Part shown: positions 9,700 to 23,600 of the stretch, in pieces | Layout of the letters: each line of letters opens with the position of its first letter | Position numbering within the stretch: position 1 is the stretch's first letter | Origin: Tanytarsus gracilentus | Lineage: Eukaryota; Arthropoda; Insecta; Diptera; Chironomidae | Assembly: GCA_038502055.1 (NCBI GenBank) | Contig: JAXRKN010000040.1 | Span: forward strand, 6,038,501 to 6,102,500 | Reading direction: 5' to 3' | DNA length: 64,000 bases | Notes under the pieces: generated by a model | What the model saw: the letters and a program-made list of their open reading frames with translations, nothing else | What the model was told of the DNA's origin: nothing | Database searches by the model: none | Made by a program: the position numbers and the translations under genes

Positions 9700-11609
9700 G
9701 CATTTTTTATGCGAAAATTTAATAAAGATTCTCTCGAAAATTTCAAACACGTGCAATTTAAATCCTTTTTGTTTTTTCAAATATCTGAAAGCATTTGTAT
9801 TTCGAGGAAATATGGGAAAGTGCCTTAATATGGATCTAATTACGGATTCGTCGTGCACGAACAGAATTAAAGACATCAAAGCGGGGTAAAAAATTCATCA
9901 AACTTTTCATTGATACTCTTCTCAAAACATTTTGATCCATTCATTAAATTTTTTTAAATTCACCCTTTAAAGCAAAATTTTAATACCAGGAAATCTCAAC
10001 ATGCGGGCAACCACACATTCATGTAGATTTCCTCTTTATTCACTCTAATTCTTCTTAAAACCACCAACACCGCTTTGTAAAGCGAGTGAATATTATTTGC
10101 GGATAAAATCCTTTTTAAAATTATGAACAACTTGTTTAAATGATAAAAAATATGCTAAATAACTCTTGTCTTACCGAGAAATTCAATTTAAACAACTGAG
10201 TTCATTTACAGACACAACTGGGAATCAATTTAAATTGCTCGACACTCTTCTCTTTTCAGTTTACGTGATATAAAAATTAAATTACACCAAACGACGAGTC
10301 ACCTGGAGGCGGAAACAATTGAAGTTAATTCACAAATTAGGTTAATTAGCCACAATTTTCAGCTGCGTAGTGTCTTCATCTTTATTTTCAATTAGTAAAT
10401 GATTTAAACTTAATTTAGTGATGATTTTCTCTCAACATTGTGCCATTAGCATTACCGTTGAAATTGAAATTAATTTCATTCTTTCCACAACTTTTCTCAA
10501 ATTAATTGAGACCAACAAATCCTCATATTCTCTTTATGTAAATCGTTTTATCTTCATTATCCATCAAAGTAAATAGAGACACTATGAGGATAGCGAAAAG
10601 AGACAATGAAATTTATGTCAATGTCGGTGAGCTTCTGATGAGGACGATTTAGCTTTTATGTGGGCAATGAATGAACAGAAGATTCTATTTTAATTGTGAA
10701 AAGATTTTGTTTTAATTCTTTTGTACTTGAAAAATTAAAACTACCTCCATTAAAAGTGATGGCATTGAGTGGGTGTTTTAAATCCTTTTTTGATGCCGTA
10801 AATCATCGCAAAATTTCTAAAGCAAAAAAAAAATTGTGTGGGAAGAAATTTTGTGTGTACCTCACAAAAAAATTCAACTTAAAGCACGAAATTTTTCTTC
10901 TTCAAGACTCGAGAACGCTTCATTGATTATCAACTTGAGTAAACTTTTCACATCCTTTTTCGCTGCCTCTCTTTTGATGCCTTTCTCCTTCAATCATCAA
11001 AGTAATTTTCAAGGCTGTAAATCGATAAATTAAAGATGACAAATTAAACTTTTAAACTTTCTTCTGTTTATTTTTCATCATCTAAACAACAACTAGGTAT
11101 TGATATTTTTTCAAATTGTTTAATAATTTTACATCGATACTTTTTTTTCAGTTTAAACTTTTGCTCTCATCAAACTTTTTTTCTTGAAAAATCTTTTTTT
11201 TGCTATCACCAATTTTTTCTCACAAAAATCTTCAAGATTATTTTCTCAAAATTGGTTAATTAACTGTCAACGATACTTTGCTAAAATATGTAACTTTATT
11301 GAGATTTAATCTTTTTAATTTAATTTTTTTTAATGTGGGAGTGGAAAGAGCGGAAAAACTGAACTCTGGTGTGGCATTTTCAATTGTGATTTTTACCTAC
11401 ACAAATTTAATGTTGCTGATGATAAAAAGTTTTATTGCTTTATAAATTTTGCAACTTTACACAATTACTGAATTTTTTATCTGAGATTTTTTGAAATTGT
11501 TTGCTTCTTAAACATCATGAAAGAGAGAAAAGAGGAAAATTTCACTACTGATAAAATACCCTGGATCGCTTTAAGTGACTTTTTAATAATTTTTCTGTTT
11601 TATTTCATG
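9700..11609. other. intergenic, nothing recognised
   Basis: AT-rich sequence with poly-T tracts downstream of the secreted-protein remnant and downstream of the GEF gene. Short open frames at 9682-9889 and 10696-11033 lack splice, domain or composition support. Confidence 0.5.
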
Positions 11610-11712
11610 TGACATTATGGTGTTGCAGTAACTCGAAGGACATTCTTGCATGAGACGGAAAATCATTTTTAATAAATTTTCATTTCTTTGCAGCCGCAGC
11701 ACCATAATGTCA
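11610..11712. repeat. 17-bp inverted repeat with 69-nt loop
   Basis: TGACATTATGGTGTTGC at 11610-11626 is the reverse complement of GCAGCACCATAATGTCA at 11696-11712 with one mismatch, which would be a G-U pair in RNA. It could be a small foldback remnant. The loop is longer than usual for a microRNA precursor. Confidence 0.4.
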
Positions 11713-11802
11713 TGAGCTAATTGCTGAGAGAGAAAATTGAAAAATTGAAAAATAATTTTTAATATAATAATTTTATTTGAGTAATTTTCTAACAGTTATG
11801 TA

Positions 11803-11957
11803 CAGTAAAACCTATACGGAATATGGAGTGATAACGATTATTTCATAAATTTCAAGAACATTTTTCTTAATTTTAAGACATCGGGTTATTGAAAGTTTAT
11901 AATATAGGCAAGGGATCATTAATAGCTATGTGTGACTAACATGTACAGGTTTTACTG
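11803..11957. mobile_element. small pogo/Tc1-like MITE
   Basis: A 155-bp element bounded by CAGTAAAACCTATAC on the left and GTACAGGTTTTACTG on the right, inverted repeats with one mismatch. TA precedes the left end, but the right flank is CA, so the target duplication is eroded. CAGTAAAACCT ends are seen in pogo/Tigger-type elements. It holds no coding sequence. Confidence 0.5.
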
Positions 11958-12401
11958 CACAAAATAAATTAAATTTTTAAACAGTCGATTTTTGATTCAA
12001 TTTGAGAGAACTTTTCAATTTTCTCTCCATCTAAATTCATTTTTCATTCACAAAAAGGATAAAACACAAATTCTACGAGTGTGTCAGTGATACACACAAA
12101 AGTTGACATCGAGCAGCTACAAATTTTTCATCCCAAGTGTCTTAAATGACTAAAAGTTGGTCTGCAGTGAGTTTAAATTTTTTTTCTCGAGTCCATCGTC
12201 TAGTCAGATCGTCATCCCTCAAATGCTTTTTAAAAATTTAAATGACCACATTTAACGTATGACAATCCTGAACGTGACTCCAATAAATTCCAGCATGAAA
12301 AAGTTTTTTTTGTGCGTTGAAGGTTTTTTTTGAGAATGGAAATTGACATATGATGTGATGAATATTTAATGATATTACAAGAATGTCTCATCAATATTAT
12401 C

Positions 12402-14645
12402 TCACGATGAACCGCCCACACTACTAGCATCCTTAAATTTCTGCCTGGGATAATTTATCGGTGAACTCTGTTGCGAGGATGAATTGCTATCGGAGTGATT
12501 GACAATTGAAGGTACGGTCGCCGTTGCAACTAATGGATGGTGAGTGGGTGATTGAGAGGGTGTGCTATTTGTGCTCTTTGACTTTCGGAACCAATTACCC
12601 AATCGCCTTCGGTTTGCACTCGACGATGTGGCAGATGGATTGTAATCGATGATGATTTGTGATGGCACTTCCTTCGAGAGCTTTCGAGATTTCTTCGGCA
12701 GTGAATCACTGAATTTTTGCTGCTTCATTGGCGACTCGAGTGATGGTGAGCCGTTAGTTGTCACATTACCAACTAATGTCTGCAGCTGAGACGAACCATC
12801 AACGTCAATGCCACGCTCATCATAATCCTGTGTGTTGGCGTCGCAATCTGATAAATTATCTTCTTCAAGGCCAGACGCAATTTCCGATACAAATAGACTC
12901 GAGCCACAAAATTGACGTTCTGCCGAGAGCGTGTTCAAAAAGCGAGTCTTGCTCGAGCTCGAACGGAAGCAAAAGTCGAACCACTTGCCACGCGTCTCGC
13001 AAAACATTCTCAATGCATTCTTGAGATTTACTCCAAACATCCGACCATCGGGAAGATTTAAAATTCGACAATTATCGAGAAATATTCGGCCTTTATAAAT
13101 GTAACTCGTACGCTTTAGTAAATCCTTTTTACAATAGATGAGTTGTCTATCGAACAGAAAAAGTGTGTACGTATTATTCCATAAATTCGGTGACACTCGA
13201 ATTGCGTCGGTTTGAAGGAAAAGTCGTGTGCTGTGAATATTTATGGAGGGTCCTTGGAAGTTCTCAATGCGCGATTGCATGCGCGATAAATATTCGCTGT
13301 GTCGTTTACCCTCATTCACCATCTCAGTCACTCGCTTCATCGCGTTCAATGCGACATCGTACATCTCTTTAAAGTCACTCGTCTCTAAATTTGGCTTGCT
13401 CAGCTGATGAACGTCGAGTTTGAGTAGAATTTCCTTTCTCGTCTTCGAATGCTTCACCAACTCACTCAGGTGTAATGGATATCGACATATTCTTTGGATT
13501 GGAGCGAGTAAATGTGCTGAGAGTGGCAACTCGGGGAGATTTTGAGCAATGCGACAACTGTTGAGAAAAGAGTGAAAATTTTCCTTTTAAAATTCATAAA
13601 CTATACTACAAACCTCTCAAGAATTGCTGCTGCTTCCTTATTTCCATTGAAATTCTCCAGTTCCATTAGTGCGCGCGGATATGAATTGCAGTATTGAGAG
13701 TAGCACATGAATGCTGATTGAAAGTCAAGAAAGACGTCAGCAATTCTTCCTTTCGGTATCGCAATGCGGAGTGCTTCGAGGAAGTTCTGTTGAAATCGAT
13801 AGATTTGGTCAATGTTTGAGAACATAAGTGAAAGGCTATCGGGTGAAAAAACTTCGGGTCGTTCCTTCATTTCTGCCATGAATCTAAATTCAAATTGTTG
13901 GAGTTAGATTAAAAGTTGAGATTAGATTAAAAAGCGCTTACCCATTAACGAGGGAATTCAAAAGTTTTACATAGTTAATTTCGGTCTCCAGTAATTCTTT
14001 AATCACATTATCCTTCATGATCTCGCTACTGGAGTGACTAGATGAAATCGTCGGTGCTGCTGATGTTGGCGGATGAATGATATCACAGTCATTGCTATTG
14101 GATGCTTGTTGGTGAATAATTTTGCGATTTGTGCCATATGTGGGTATCACTTTTACGAAATCTTTGGGAAACCAGCCTTGATTCATCTCAATTTCATTAT
14201 CGTTAATGACTGCATCGTACTTTATCCTTCCCCACCACCATGGACCCGATTCACGTTTAATGACCTCGACCAATGTTCCCTTTTCAAGCGAAAGCTCTTG
14301 CGGTCCGCCAGCATCAAATCTATAAAGTACTTCAGCATAAACGACTCCTTGCTGCTGCTGCTGCTGCTGCCTTGTGTCCTCATCAATCTCATGATTTGAA
14401 CTCAGACTATCACTATCGGATGCATCATCGTCATCGATGTGCTTTATATTGTCCAAATTGTTCATCATTTTGTTCTCACAAAAAATCACATCAAGATCCG
14501 ATGGTTGACTTAGTGAACGTTTAGTTTGCGACGATTGCTTTAAGTTGTTGTTATTCCGCGTGGATTTTATCGTTACATTTGATACTTTTGCTGAATTGGC
14601 ACGTCTCACTTTGGCATTACAATTATTTAGCTTTGGCGAAATGTC
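12402..14645 (-). CDS. catalytic SH3-DH-PH exons of the Rho GEF
   Basis: Three consecutive exons carry the enzyme core. Exon 13942-14645 has a polyQ run (seven Q, CAG-encoded, about 14350-14372) just before the SH3 domain and the first DH helix. Exon 13614-13883 carries the middle of the DH domain. Exon 12402-13557 carries the DH end, the PH domain and the tail. Between the last two DH helices is an insertion of roughly 15-20 residues (KTRKEILLKLDVHQLSKPN) not present in human collybistin as I recall it. The C-terminal tail after the PH domain has poly-Ser, basic patches (KKSRKLSKE, NRRRLGNWFRKSKS) and no further domain. Introns here are 56-58 bp. Confidence 0.93.
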
Positions 14646-17600
14646 CTAAAAAAAGTTTTTATTGAATTTAAAGTTTAAAAATGCTTTTTTGTCAATTTTT
14701 TACCATCTGCTGAATTTGGACGCTCTCAGATAAATTTTCGTCATTTTCTAGCTCAACTTGAATGCCAGAATCGCCACTATTGCACTTGTCACGTCGATGT
14801 GTTTTTGTCTTTCTCCGCTCTTTACTCGTTCGCCACACTAATGGACCAAATCTAAAATAGAATTTAGTGGTAAAATATTGACACAGCTGCGTCCATAGCT
14901 CATGAACTTTTTTCTCTTCTCTCTGAATACTCACCGATGATGTTTTGAATCATTCGACTCGTCACCAACTGAAACTGTCGTCTTTCCATTCTTAAAGTGT
15001 GAGAATGTTTTCTTGAATTTCTGCAAAACACCTGAGGACGCTGGAAATAGTTGAAGAAATTTATCAGACCTGGCATTAAGAATGGAAATGGAATTTATGG
15101 AGCAAACAAATAAAATTATTGAGTGATGAGAATTACAAATTTTTTTCTTAAAGTTGTTACAAGTGTTTTGAAGAATTTTTAAATTTTTTAAAAATATTTT
15201 TTCTTACTTGTTTGATTTTGCCCGCGATCGTTTAACTCATTAGTGGGCAGATGACGATTCGGCTCGGGTTTGGCGGTAAACTTTGGTGAAGTACTAATGG
15301 ACGATTTGTTTTCTAAAGGGTTCTCAGTCAACGATGGACTCGATACAGCTCGCATCTGAAGGGGCTATAAAAAGAAATTTTTTTAATTAGTCAAATAATT
15401 TTTATCATCAGGCCATAAAATAATCCATGAGATAACGAAAGTCGTATTGTTTTTAAAAATAGAAATTTTCCCATAAATCGAGAAATTAAAAGCAGAATTT
15501 TGTAACCACGAGCGTCAATTTACACGCACGATTTGTCGACTCTGTGTCCAATGTTGTGGAAATTCATGTGGGATTTTTCTCGTGTATGAAAAAGTGAAAT
15601 CTATATTTGCATTTCACTTTCAGACTCTCCTATGCCATTTCCATGGCTTCCATCAATCACATTTGAATGATTGGATTTCATTCCGTATTAATATTCAATC
15701 AATGTATCGTGGAACTCCTTCCGAGAATCTCGAGTACGAGGAAACTCTTTTCTTTCACTCTCTCACATATCGAGGGCGAATTTTTGCAGTTTACTTTTCC
15801 GTCATTACGCGCGTAAATTGCTCGGAAACAAACAAACAATATCGTGAGCTTTAAGTGTCTCACATTACTTCTCGTACAGCACTTTTATGACCTTAGCTCA
15901 ATGACATGATTTACACTTGAAATTAAAAAAAAAATGATTTCGAAAGATTAACTCAAGATATGTCGTGATGATAAAATATTTATTGTCAGTTTTACGAAAT
16001 ATTGAAATGATAAAAATTTTGATTTTATCGTGGAGCAAATTTTTATCAAAAGAAGCTAATTTTAGTATCAGCGATTTAGAGTCAAATATTTTTCTGGCAA
16101 TGTCTGAGCTTAAGGTAGCAACCTCGTTTTATTTTGTGATTTTTTTTTCTTATTCGTGGAAATATTTATGTCAAGGAAATTTATCAATAAAAACTTTTGC
16201 AATTATTTTAATTCGCAAAATGTCAATTGAAATTTATATAAATTATGAAATATTTCGTGTCTTTTGGAATTATTTCCGACAAAAAATATTTCTTCACTTT
16301 TTTATTGTCTCACAAACACTCGTAAAAAGTCGATAATCAGAAAAATTCCTCAGAACCAAAATTAATTTTAAGTTTCTCAACTGATTAGCATCGAAAAAAG
16401 TTTTCTTTTAAAAAATTGTTTGGAGCTTATGTGAACTTTGAATTGTATATCAATCAATATTTTCGAAAGAGTCACAAACAGTGCATATCAATCATTGTTC
16501 GATGTCAGTCTTCCCAAAAAAAGCAATGCAGTCAGAATAATTTTTATGAATGCGTGAAATGATCATTAAAAATACGTTTATTATCGATATGTGGCCATGC
16601 AACAGTCATATATAGAAAATTTAAGAAATGAAAAATGAGAAATTGGATATTGAATGCAGTGCATGGAGCACCAGCAGGGTCAAATTTGATTTTAAATACA
16701 CTCTTTTCTAAGTGAAAAGTATAGGCTGCTTTTTCAGGGTCTAAGATAGAAGATAAGGTGTAACAATGTTGTGCTTTCGAGTATCATGACCTCCCCAACT
16801 CACTCAGAGCAGTCACACATTCTCACACACATCACTCGCAGGTCATTGCTTTCATTTCTCAACTTTTTTTCTTATGCTCAAAAATTATTTAAAAAACTTT
16901 TTCCACATCAAACTATTTACCGAATACGATGCGGGTAAAAACATGCAAATTTCACTATTCGACATGATGAACTTTTTTTTATAGCAATGTCATTGTCCGC
17001 AAAACTTTTTTGTTTGTATGTCAATCAGGTCACTACATGTGAATTATCCAAATAAAAGTGGATCAATTAATTTTCTAGGATGGAAAATTTTTTTTCAACG
17101 TTTGGTGCTCACGAGTGTCGATAAAAAACTGACGAAAGAATTTTGCACGTTATCACGACATATTTTTAAGTGTGAGAGAAAAGAGCGAAAAAAAATTCTT
17201 CTTGACTTTGTTATCTAATCAGTTTGGACACACCGAGAGAGAAAATCGCTTTAATGTTAACTCAGAAAATTCCATTGGAATTCAATTCCTAATCAGATAA
17301 AGCCGACAAATGTAATTCACATTTTTTATGAATGAAAATTGTTTGTATTTACAATTTGCAATTTGCAACGAGAGAGGAGAAAATAATAGTTTTTATAAAC
17401 AATTCACAATGACGCCGTTGAAAACAAAGATTGACGTATGTTACGATGCATGACATTGTGAGCTGTCAACATGATTCTAATTAGCCCTTTTGGATTTAAA
17501 TGGCGTAAAAATTGTTAAGTGATGATGAACTATTTTGTTGAATGTGAATTTTAACCTAACGTTTTTTTTATTAAGTTTAATTATACTTAAGCAAAGCATG

Positions 17601-20600
17601 TTAACTCAAATTGAATTAATTTTATTCAAATTTTTCAACTTCCTCACAAAATCTCAAGTGAATTTTTTCTTTAATTCACAAACTTAAATTTATTTCTAAT
17701 TAACATGTTTAGATGAGTGTCACGATGCATCCGACACAACAACAATATTTAGAAGAGGTGACAAGCGTTAAATTATAATCTCAGCGCTTTTGTGTGTCTT
17801 ACGTAAGGTTTATGAGCGTTGAACCGAAATGTTCTTGACCTTCTTCTTTTCTATCGCTCTTCTCCTATAAGTCATTCGTAACGCATTGTAATTTGGAATT
17901 GATGATAGAGTTTAGCATCACACATCGTAATATGTGAATGACTAAAGAATGTGTTAATTACGGTTTAATGAGTTTTTTTATGGGTGGCAGGAAAAAATGA
18001 TTAATTTTAGGATACGAGATTTAATATCATCGTCGGCATGATAATTATCGTCATCAATTATCGAGAGAGTTTTTTTACGTCATTGCTAAAGTGAGCTGAG
18101 GCAAATGTCATAAAAGTTAAATTGATTCAAATCCTAAAAACTCATGACAGATTTTTCATGCATAAAAACTCCTTTCCAACTCAAATAACTCGAGCATTTC
18201 ACACATTACAAAATTTTATAGCACCGCAATGAAATAAATTTTTCTACGTCGTTGACATTTTCAATTGTCTCTTTTGTTAAATTATGAAAGTAAAAAAAAC
18301 AATATGCGACTCATAATGACGAAGATATTTCAACCTCATCTCCATATAATTTTCATCATCACGGGGGTTGTTTGAGGCTTACACAGTTGTACATAATAAA
18401 ATAAAATTTTTCACCCTTCATCATCACCATAATGAACGAGAATTACATTTTAAGGTTCATAAAAAAATACGATGACTAAGGTAGTGAGGATTAAGAAACA
18501 CCTTATCAGTGATGATGAAGATGAAATTTGACGTCGGAAGAAATTCGATTACACACGTGAATGTGCGCCGTGAAGTCGATATTGAAGGTATTTCGATAAG
18601 TGTATCAAGTGCTTATGGAAACAATGTGAGAGTGACATAATTGAGATTATTCATCAGATGAACGAAGGAAAATATTTAAAGAAAATAATTTAATTAATTA
18701 ATTTTGAAAATCTTCAATCTTAGAATTTATTTTTTCAAGCGTAAAACAATTTCATCTAAAATTAAGGTCAAGCAACTTTGCGCTCGTTTTCACTCCAATA
18801 TCAAGCTATGACAATTTCTTCTTGTTCTGTCATGTCATCATATCCTCCCAGATGCTGTATTGAATTTAATCTCGTAAGAAAATCTTATTTTAACAAACTT
18901 CAAACAACTCGCGCATAAAATTGAAGCAGCAACAACTGAATGCTGATAACATTGGAGAAGGAGAAAAAAGAAATTAGGAAAGCATTTTGTTTTCACAGTG
19001 CGCTCTTTAATGGAAAAAGTTTTAATTTATGCCATTGAGAGAGGAGAATAGTGTTGCTTGCAATGCATCATGAGTGAAAATGTGTGTAAGAAAGTGTTGC
19101 GATAAACTTAATCGGTCAAGGAACGAGTGAGTGGAGTCGAGGAAGAGAAAAAAGTTTTATTCACACAAATGTGGTGAAAAATCGATAGGTAGCTCATTTT
19201 GGAATGAGACACGATCGCGGTGGTTAAATGGCATTCGAGGAAATTTAATATCTGACACCACCGAAAGATTAATGCGAATATGTTCCGCAGACGAAACCCG
19301 GTAGCTTTGTACATGACTATTACAAGTGTCAGCATAAATTGAGTGTGTGCATGGATATTGTACTTAATGGATGATGGTCAATAATTCATGAAAGGAAGCA
19401 CCCACCAGCATGTTGAGCAACAAACGCACGCGAACCGATAAACGAAAAAATCATTTATCATTTAGTGCTCATTGGCTTCACTGCCGCAAAAAGATTTCTC
19501 GTCTATGACTTCATTGCCGTTTTCTTTTTATAAAAATTTATTCTCGATGAGGTCGCAAAATACTCTCAATTATTGTGGTCGCTGTAATGAATTGAAAGGC
19601 TGCCTTTCTAATGACTTGACCATAATGCACATCGAACTCAAATGACTTGCAATTAAGTTTGATTTTTATTTTATTATGACCGAGAGCATAAAAGAAAATT
19701 TAAATGACTCGCTGAGTGTTGTTTGTCACATGCTAAAGAAAAGTTATTGACATTTTACTCGAGTACTGTCATTCAACATGTCTCGACATTTCTAATGCAA
19801 AGATCACAGAGCACCGACTTGGTTATGACACTTTCAAATTAAATTTGAAACCTCTGGTGAAAAAAAACTGAATAAATATATGCATCGAGAATAAAAAATA
19901 ATTTGAAGAAATTTTCTGACTTCATTTAAAAAATGTGGTTCGTTAAGATTGACTTCATTCAATTTAAATTATTCTGAAATTTTTTGAATTAAATTCATTA
20001 AATAAATTATTTTATCAATTTCACAAATTCCTCAAATGAAAATAAATGTTGCGAATTTTTCAATGCAATCAAGATCCATGAAAAATTTACTTAAATCATT
20101 CTTGAGTTTTTCATAAATTGACATAAATCCCACCGCATTATCCATCCTACAACCACTCAACAGTGAAATTACCGTGAGAGAATTCTTATCGAGAGTTTCA
20201 CTTAAAGGAGCTGCAAGCAAATTTCTTGAAATAAAACTAGGTGGGTTGTGAAAAAACATTCTCATATCTCCAAGGAGAAAAACACAACAAGAATTTTTTC
20301 ATTTGAATGGAGTGGAAAATTGGAGAATTTGTATCTAAAGCCACCCACTGACTCTATAAGAAAAATTTGCTCAATGCACACGAGCAGAAAATTATTCGTG
20401 TCCGAAAAAAAAAACTTTTTCATTCTTGTTATAAATTAAACGATTAAGTTTAAACACTTTTTTTAGAGCACATGCAACTTTTTTTTCGTTTTTGAATATC
20501 CGAGCAGATGAGACTGTCTGTGAGTCTATAAATTATTCATATGTAAGAAGGATTTGATTAAAAATTACGTAACTTGTATGAAAATGGAATTTTTAATGAG

Positions 20601-23600
20601 TCAAAAATGTTTTTTTAAAATTCTTTTAAAAATCTCAATTTGATTGAACCCCACGTTTTGGAGTGTTTTAATTGCTCAAACCACTTAAGAGTCACTAACC
20701 AAAAGTCATGAATAAATTATCAATTTCAATCTCACCCTCTCTGACTACATCGTGATACAGCAACACCGAACACACGACATCGAGTCCAAAATAAAATTAG
20801 CAACAAGTTAATGCTCGTAAAGAAAGTTATTCGTAAAACTGATAATGGCGTGAGAGGCTCAATAGGCAATTTGTTTGCTGTTTATTGCTTTTCGAACATG
20901 CTGTGAGCGACTACAATGGCATCATGTTTTTGAACCTTTTTTTCAGGAGCACGTTTTATGCACAATAATTTATAAACTATGTAGATACACAAAATGTGGT
21001 TCGAAACTTAATTGACGTCTACTGCTAGCGATAATTGATTGATCTACATGCACATGAGAATTGCCAATATCCCTTTGCACTTAAATTGAGAGGAAAATCA
21101 AATCTGACGACATAACTGAATGAAATTTATGTCTCGACATCACCAAAACGCGACACGACTGAAATGCGAGATAATGTTGTCGAGCCAGGAAAAGAAAAGG
21201 AGAGAAAAAGAGTTCAGAATCGGCGAAAGAGCTTTTTTGGCATGCGCCCAACATGCGAATGTGTTAGTAAATGAAATTAGGGTTGCAAGCGAAGCTTTTT
21301 CCTCCTGCTGTGCTGTTATTGTTGATGTGAAAATGTTTAAATTTATGTGAGTAAAAAGTTTAATGAAATTAATTTTATAGATGAGAAATTTGATTCGAGT
21401 GAGCATCCATGGTAATGTGAGATGTCACTTGAGAAAGTGTTGATGAAAATTCTCTCGTGGTTTAATGACGAGATTTGGAGAAAATTTGAATAAATGTTGG
21501 AGGTTAAGTGGTTTGGAAAATTAACTAATGTGAAATTTAATCACATGGAAAATTTTCTTTATCTTTTTCAGACTTTTTAAAAAGAATTTCAATTGTAAAA
21601 TAAAGTTATCAACACACTAACATCAACTTTATTAGAAGTGTCAATTGGACAGTTAAATAATGCAATTTGAATGCATACAAACATTGATTCAGAGTCTAAT
21701 TTAATTGATTAAACTTCTAAAAATTTTCGTTTTCTTTCTGAATAATGAATATTGCAAACGGACGTGAATCGAGTGTCGTCGTCTGTCTATATTTGACTTT
21801 GCAATGTGAGAATCTCTTCCCTAACGTTCGTCACTTCCGTTCTCTATCTCTCTTCATCTACTTCTGTCATTCGATATATATTTTTGAAATTGCATCGAAT
21901 TGAGAAAAAGATTTTTAAGAGCCGTGTGCAGGAAATCAGGTTTCATTTCTCATAGGAATTATTAACTTTTGTTTGATCGGATGATTTTATAAATAAATTT
22001 AAATCACTTTTCTAAGAACTCTTTTAAATTGGTTCTCAATGCAAACAATGCACCAAGGCTATGTCCATTCATCTCGTGTATTTTCATTGATTAAATTCAA
22101 TTTGAAATTCTCTCGATTAAAATCCCAAAATAAACTTTAATTCTATAGAAGGAGATAATAGAAAGAGGAATGAAGAATTGAAGGAACAAACTCACCGAGT
22201 GCAGAGGAAACATGGACGATAATTCATTGGTGTCAGATGATAGATTTCTGAAAAGAGAAAATGAGAAAGAACGAAATTAATAAAATGCGTTTTAAGAAGT
22301 TACTTAGAGGCATTTAATGGATTTTTTGTTACTGTATTGTGTAATCGTAACTAATGTGTTCTCAACACACAAATGGAGGAGTGTATTTAAAATTGATGTT
22401 GCTGCTGTTGTTAAAATTTTATGGAAGTAATTTCTTCTTTTTATCTCGCTTTGCTTTTGATTGGAAATTATTATTACTTGAATGATAATTAAACAAGAAA
22501 TGCTGAGGTTTTTTAGAAAGGAAGTTAATTTAATTTTCATATTTAAAATTTATACTAAAAAGTTTATTACGCATTTTTTGAAAACCCAACCCTTGCTCTC
22601 TTCACAAACTTTTCTCAATTTACAAGAATTTTCATTAGAAAAAGGCAATTTAGACATTGATGCTGTGGTGTGGCTCGAGACGTTAATAATGATGATGATC
22701 GTAAGACTGAGATTAAATCGCCCTTTTTCCGTCGAATAAAAAAGAAAAATTATGAACAATAGCGAGAGTTGGAATAATTTCTAAGAAAATATCTTTTTTT
22801 ACGGTCACTGCTGTGGTCTCCTACTGATTTTTGTAAACACATCCCGAGAGTCATTTTTCTACCTGATGGCTCCAGAGAAAGAGGATCACACAGAAGGATA
22901 TTTATGTGCTATTTTTTCTACGAATGGAACGAGCAAGGATGCGAGGGCGAGAGATTATTTTTTGGCATTTTTGATGATTGACGTGCAACCTTTTGAAGAC
23001 TCTAAGCCCTCTCAAGTTGAGGGAAAATTAAGAAAGTCAATTTTGCTATCACGATCCCACGCAACATTGTTTTCGATTTATTTTTTGCGGTAAATGTAAG
23101 TGACTCACATCCGTATTCAGCATAAACCAGACGTCTGTCAAGAAATCAACTCGTCACCCGCTCACAATCGAGACAATAAGCGACAAAAATGTCAATTTGC
23201 ATAAGTAACTCAACTCATGCAAGGCCAATCAGTAAGAGTGAGAGAGAACGGGAACAAAGTTCGTGAATCGAGATCCAATTTAAGCATTCAGAAGCGATTT
23301 AATAAAAATAATTCGCAAGTCATGACTTAATAGACTCAAAACTATGAAAATTCTGTTAAGAAAGACATCTCGAAAGAAAAAAATATACAATTCAGACGCG
23401 GCGTCAAACTCGTGCCAAATAATTTCATAATTTTTATTTCTTTTCAGCTGCCACACATGTGATCACATAAATCAAGCCATTCTCCATAATAATTCAAAAT
23501 TCCATATTGCAAATTGCCATAAATTCTAATTAATTCACTTCAACTATCTCGTGAGTTTAACTACAAAACATAGCTCATAGTGCACGAATGTGTGGACATG

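Noticed and set aside
15965..16336. 123-codon plus frame
   Set aside because: AT-rich chance frame in a GEF intron, full of Phe, Ile and Lys, with no domain or splice support.
22866..23093. Plus frame MAPEKEDHTEGYLC onwards, 75 codons
   Set aside because: Reasonable composition but isolated in an intron without splice sites or recognisable similarity.
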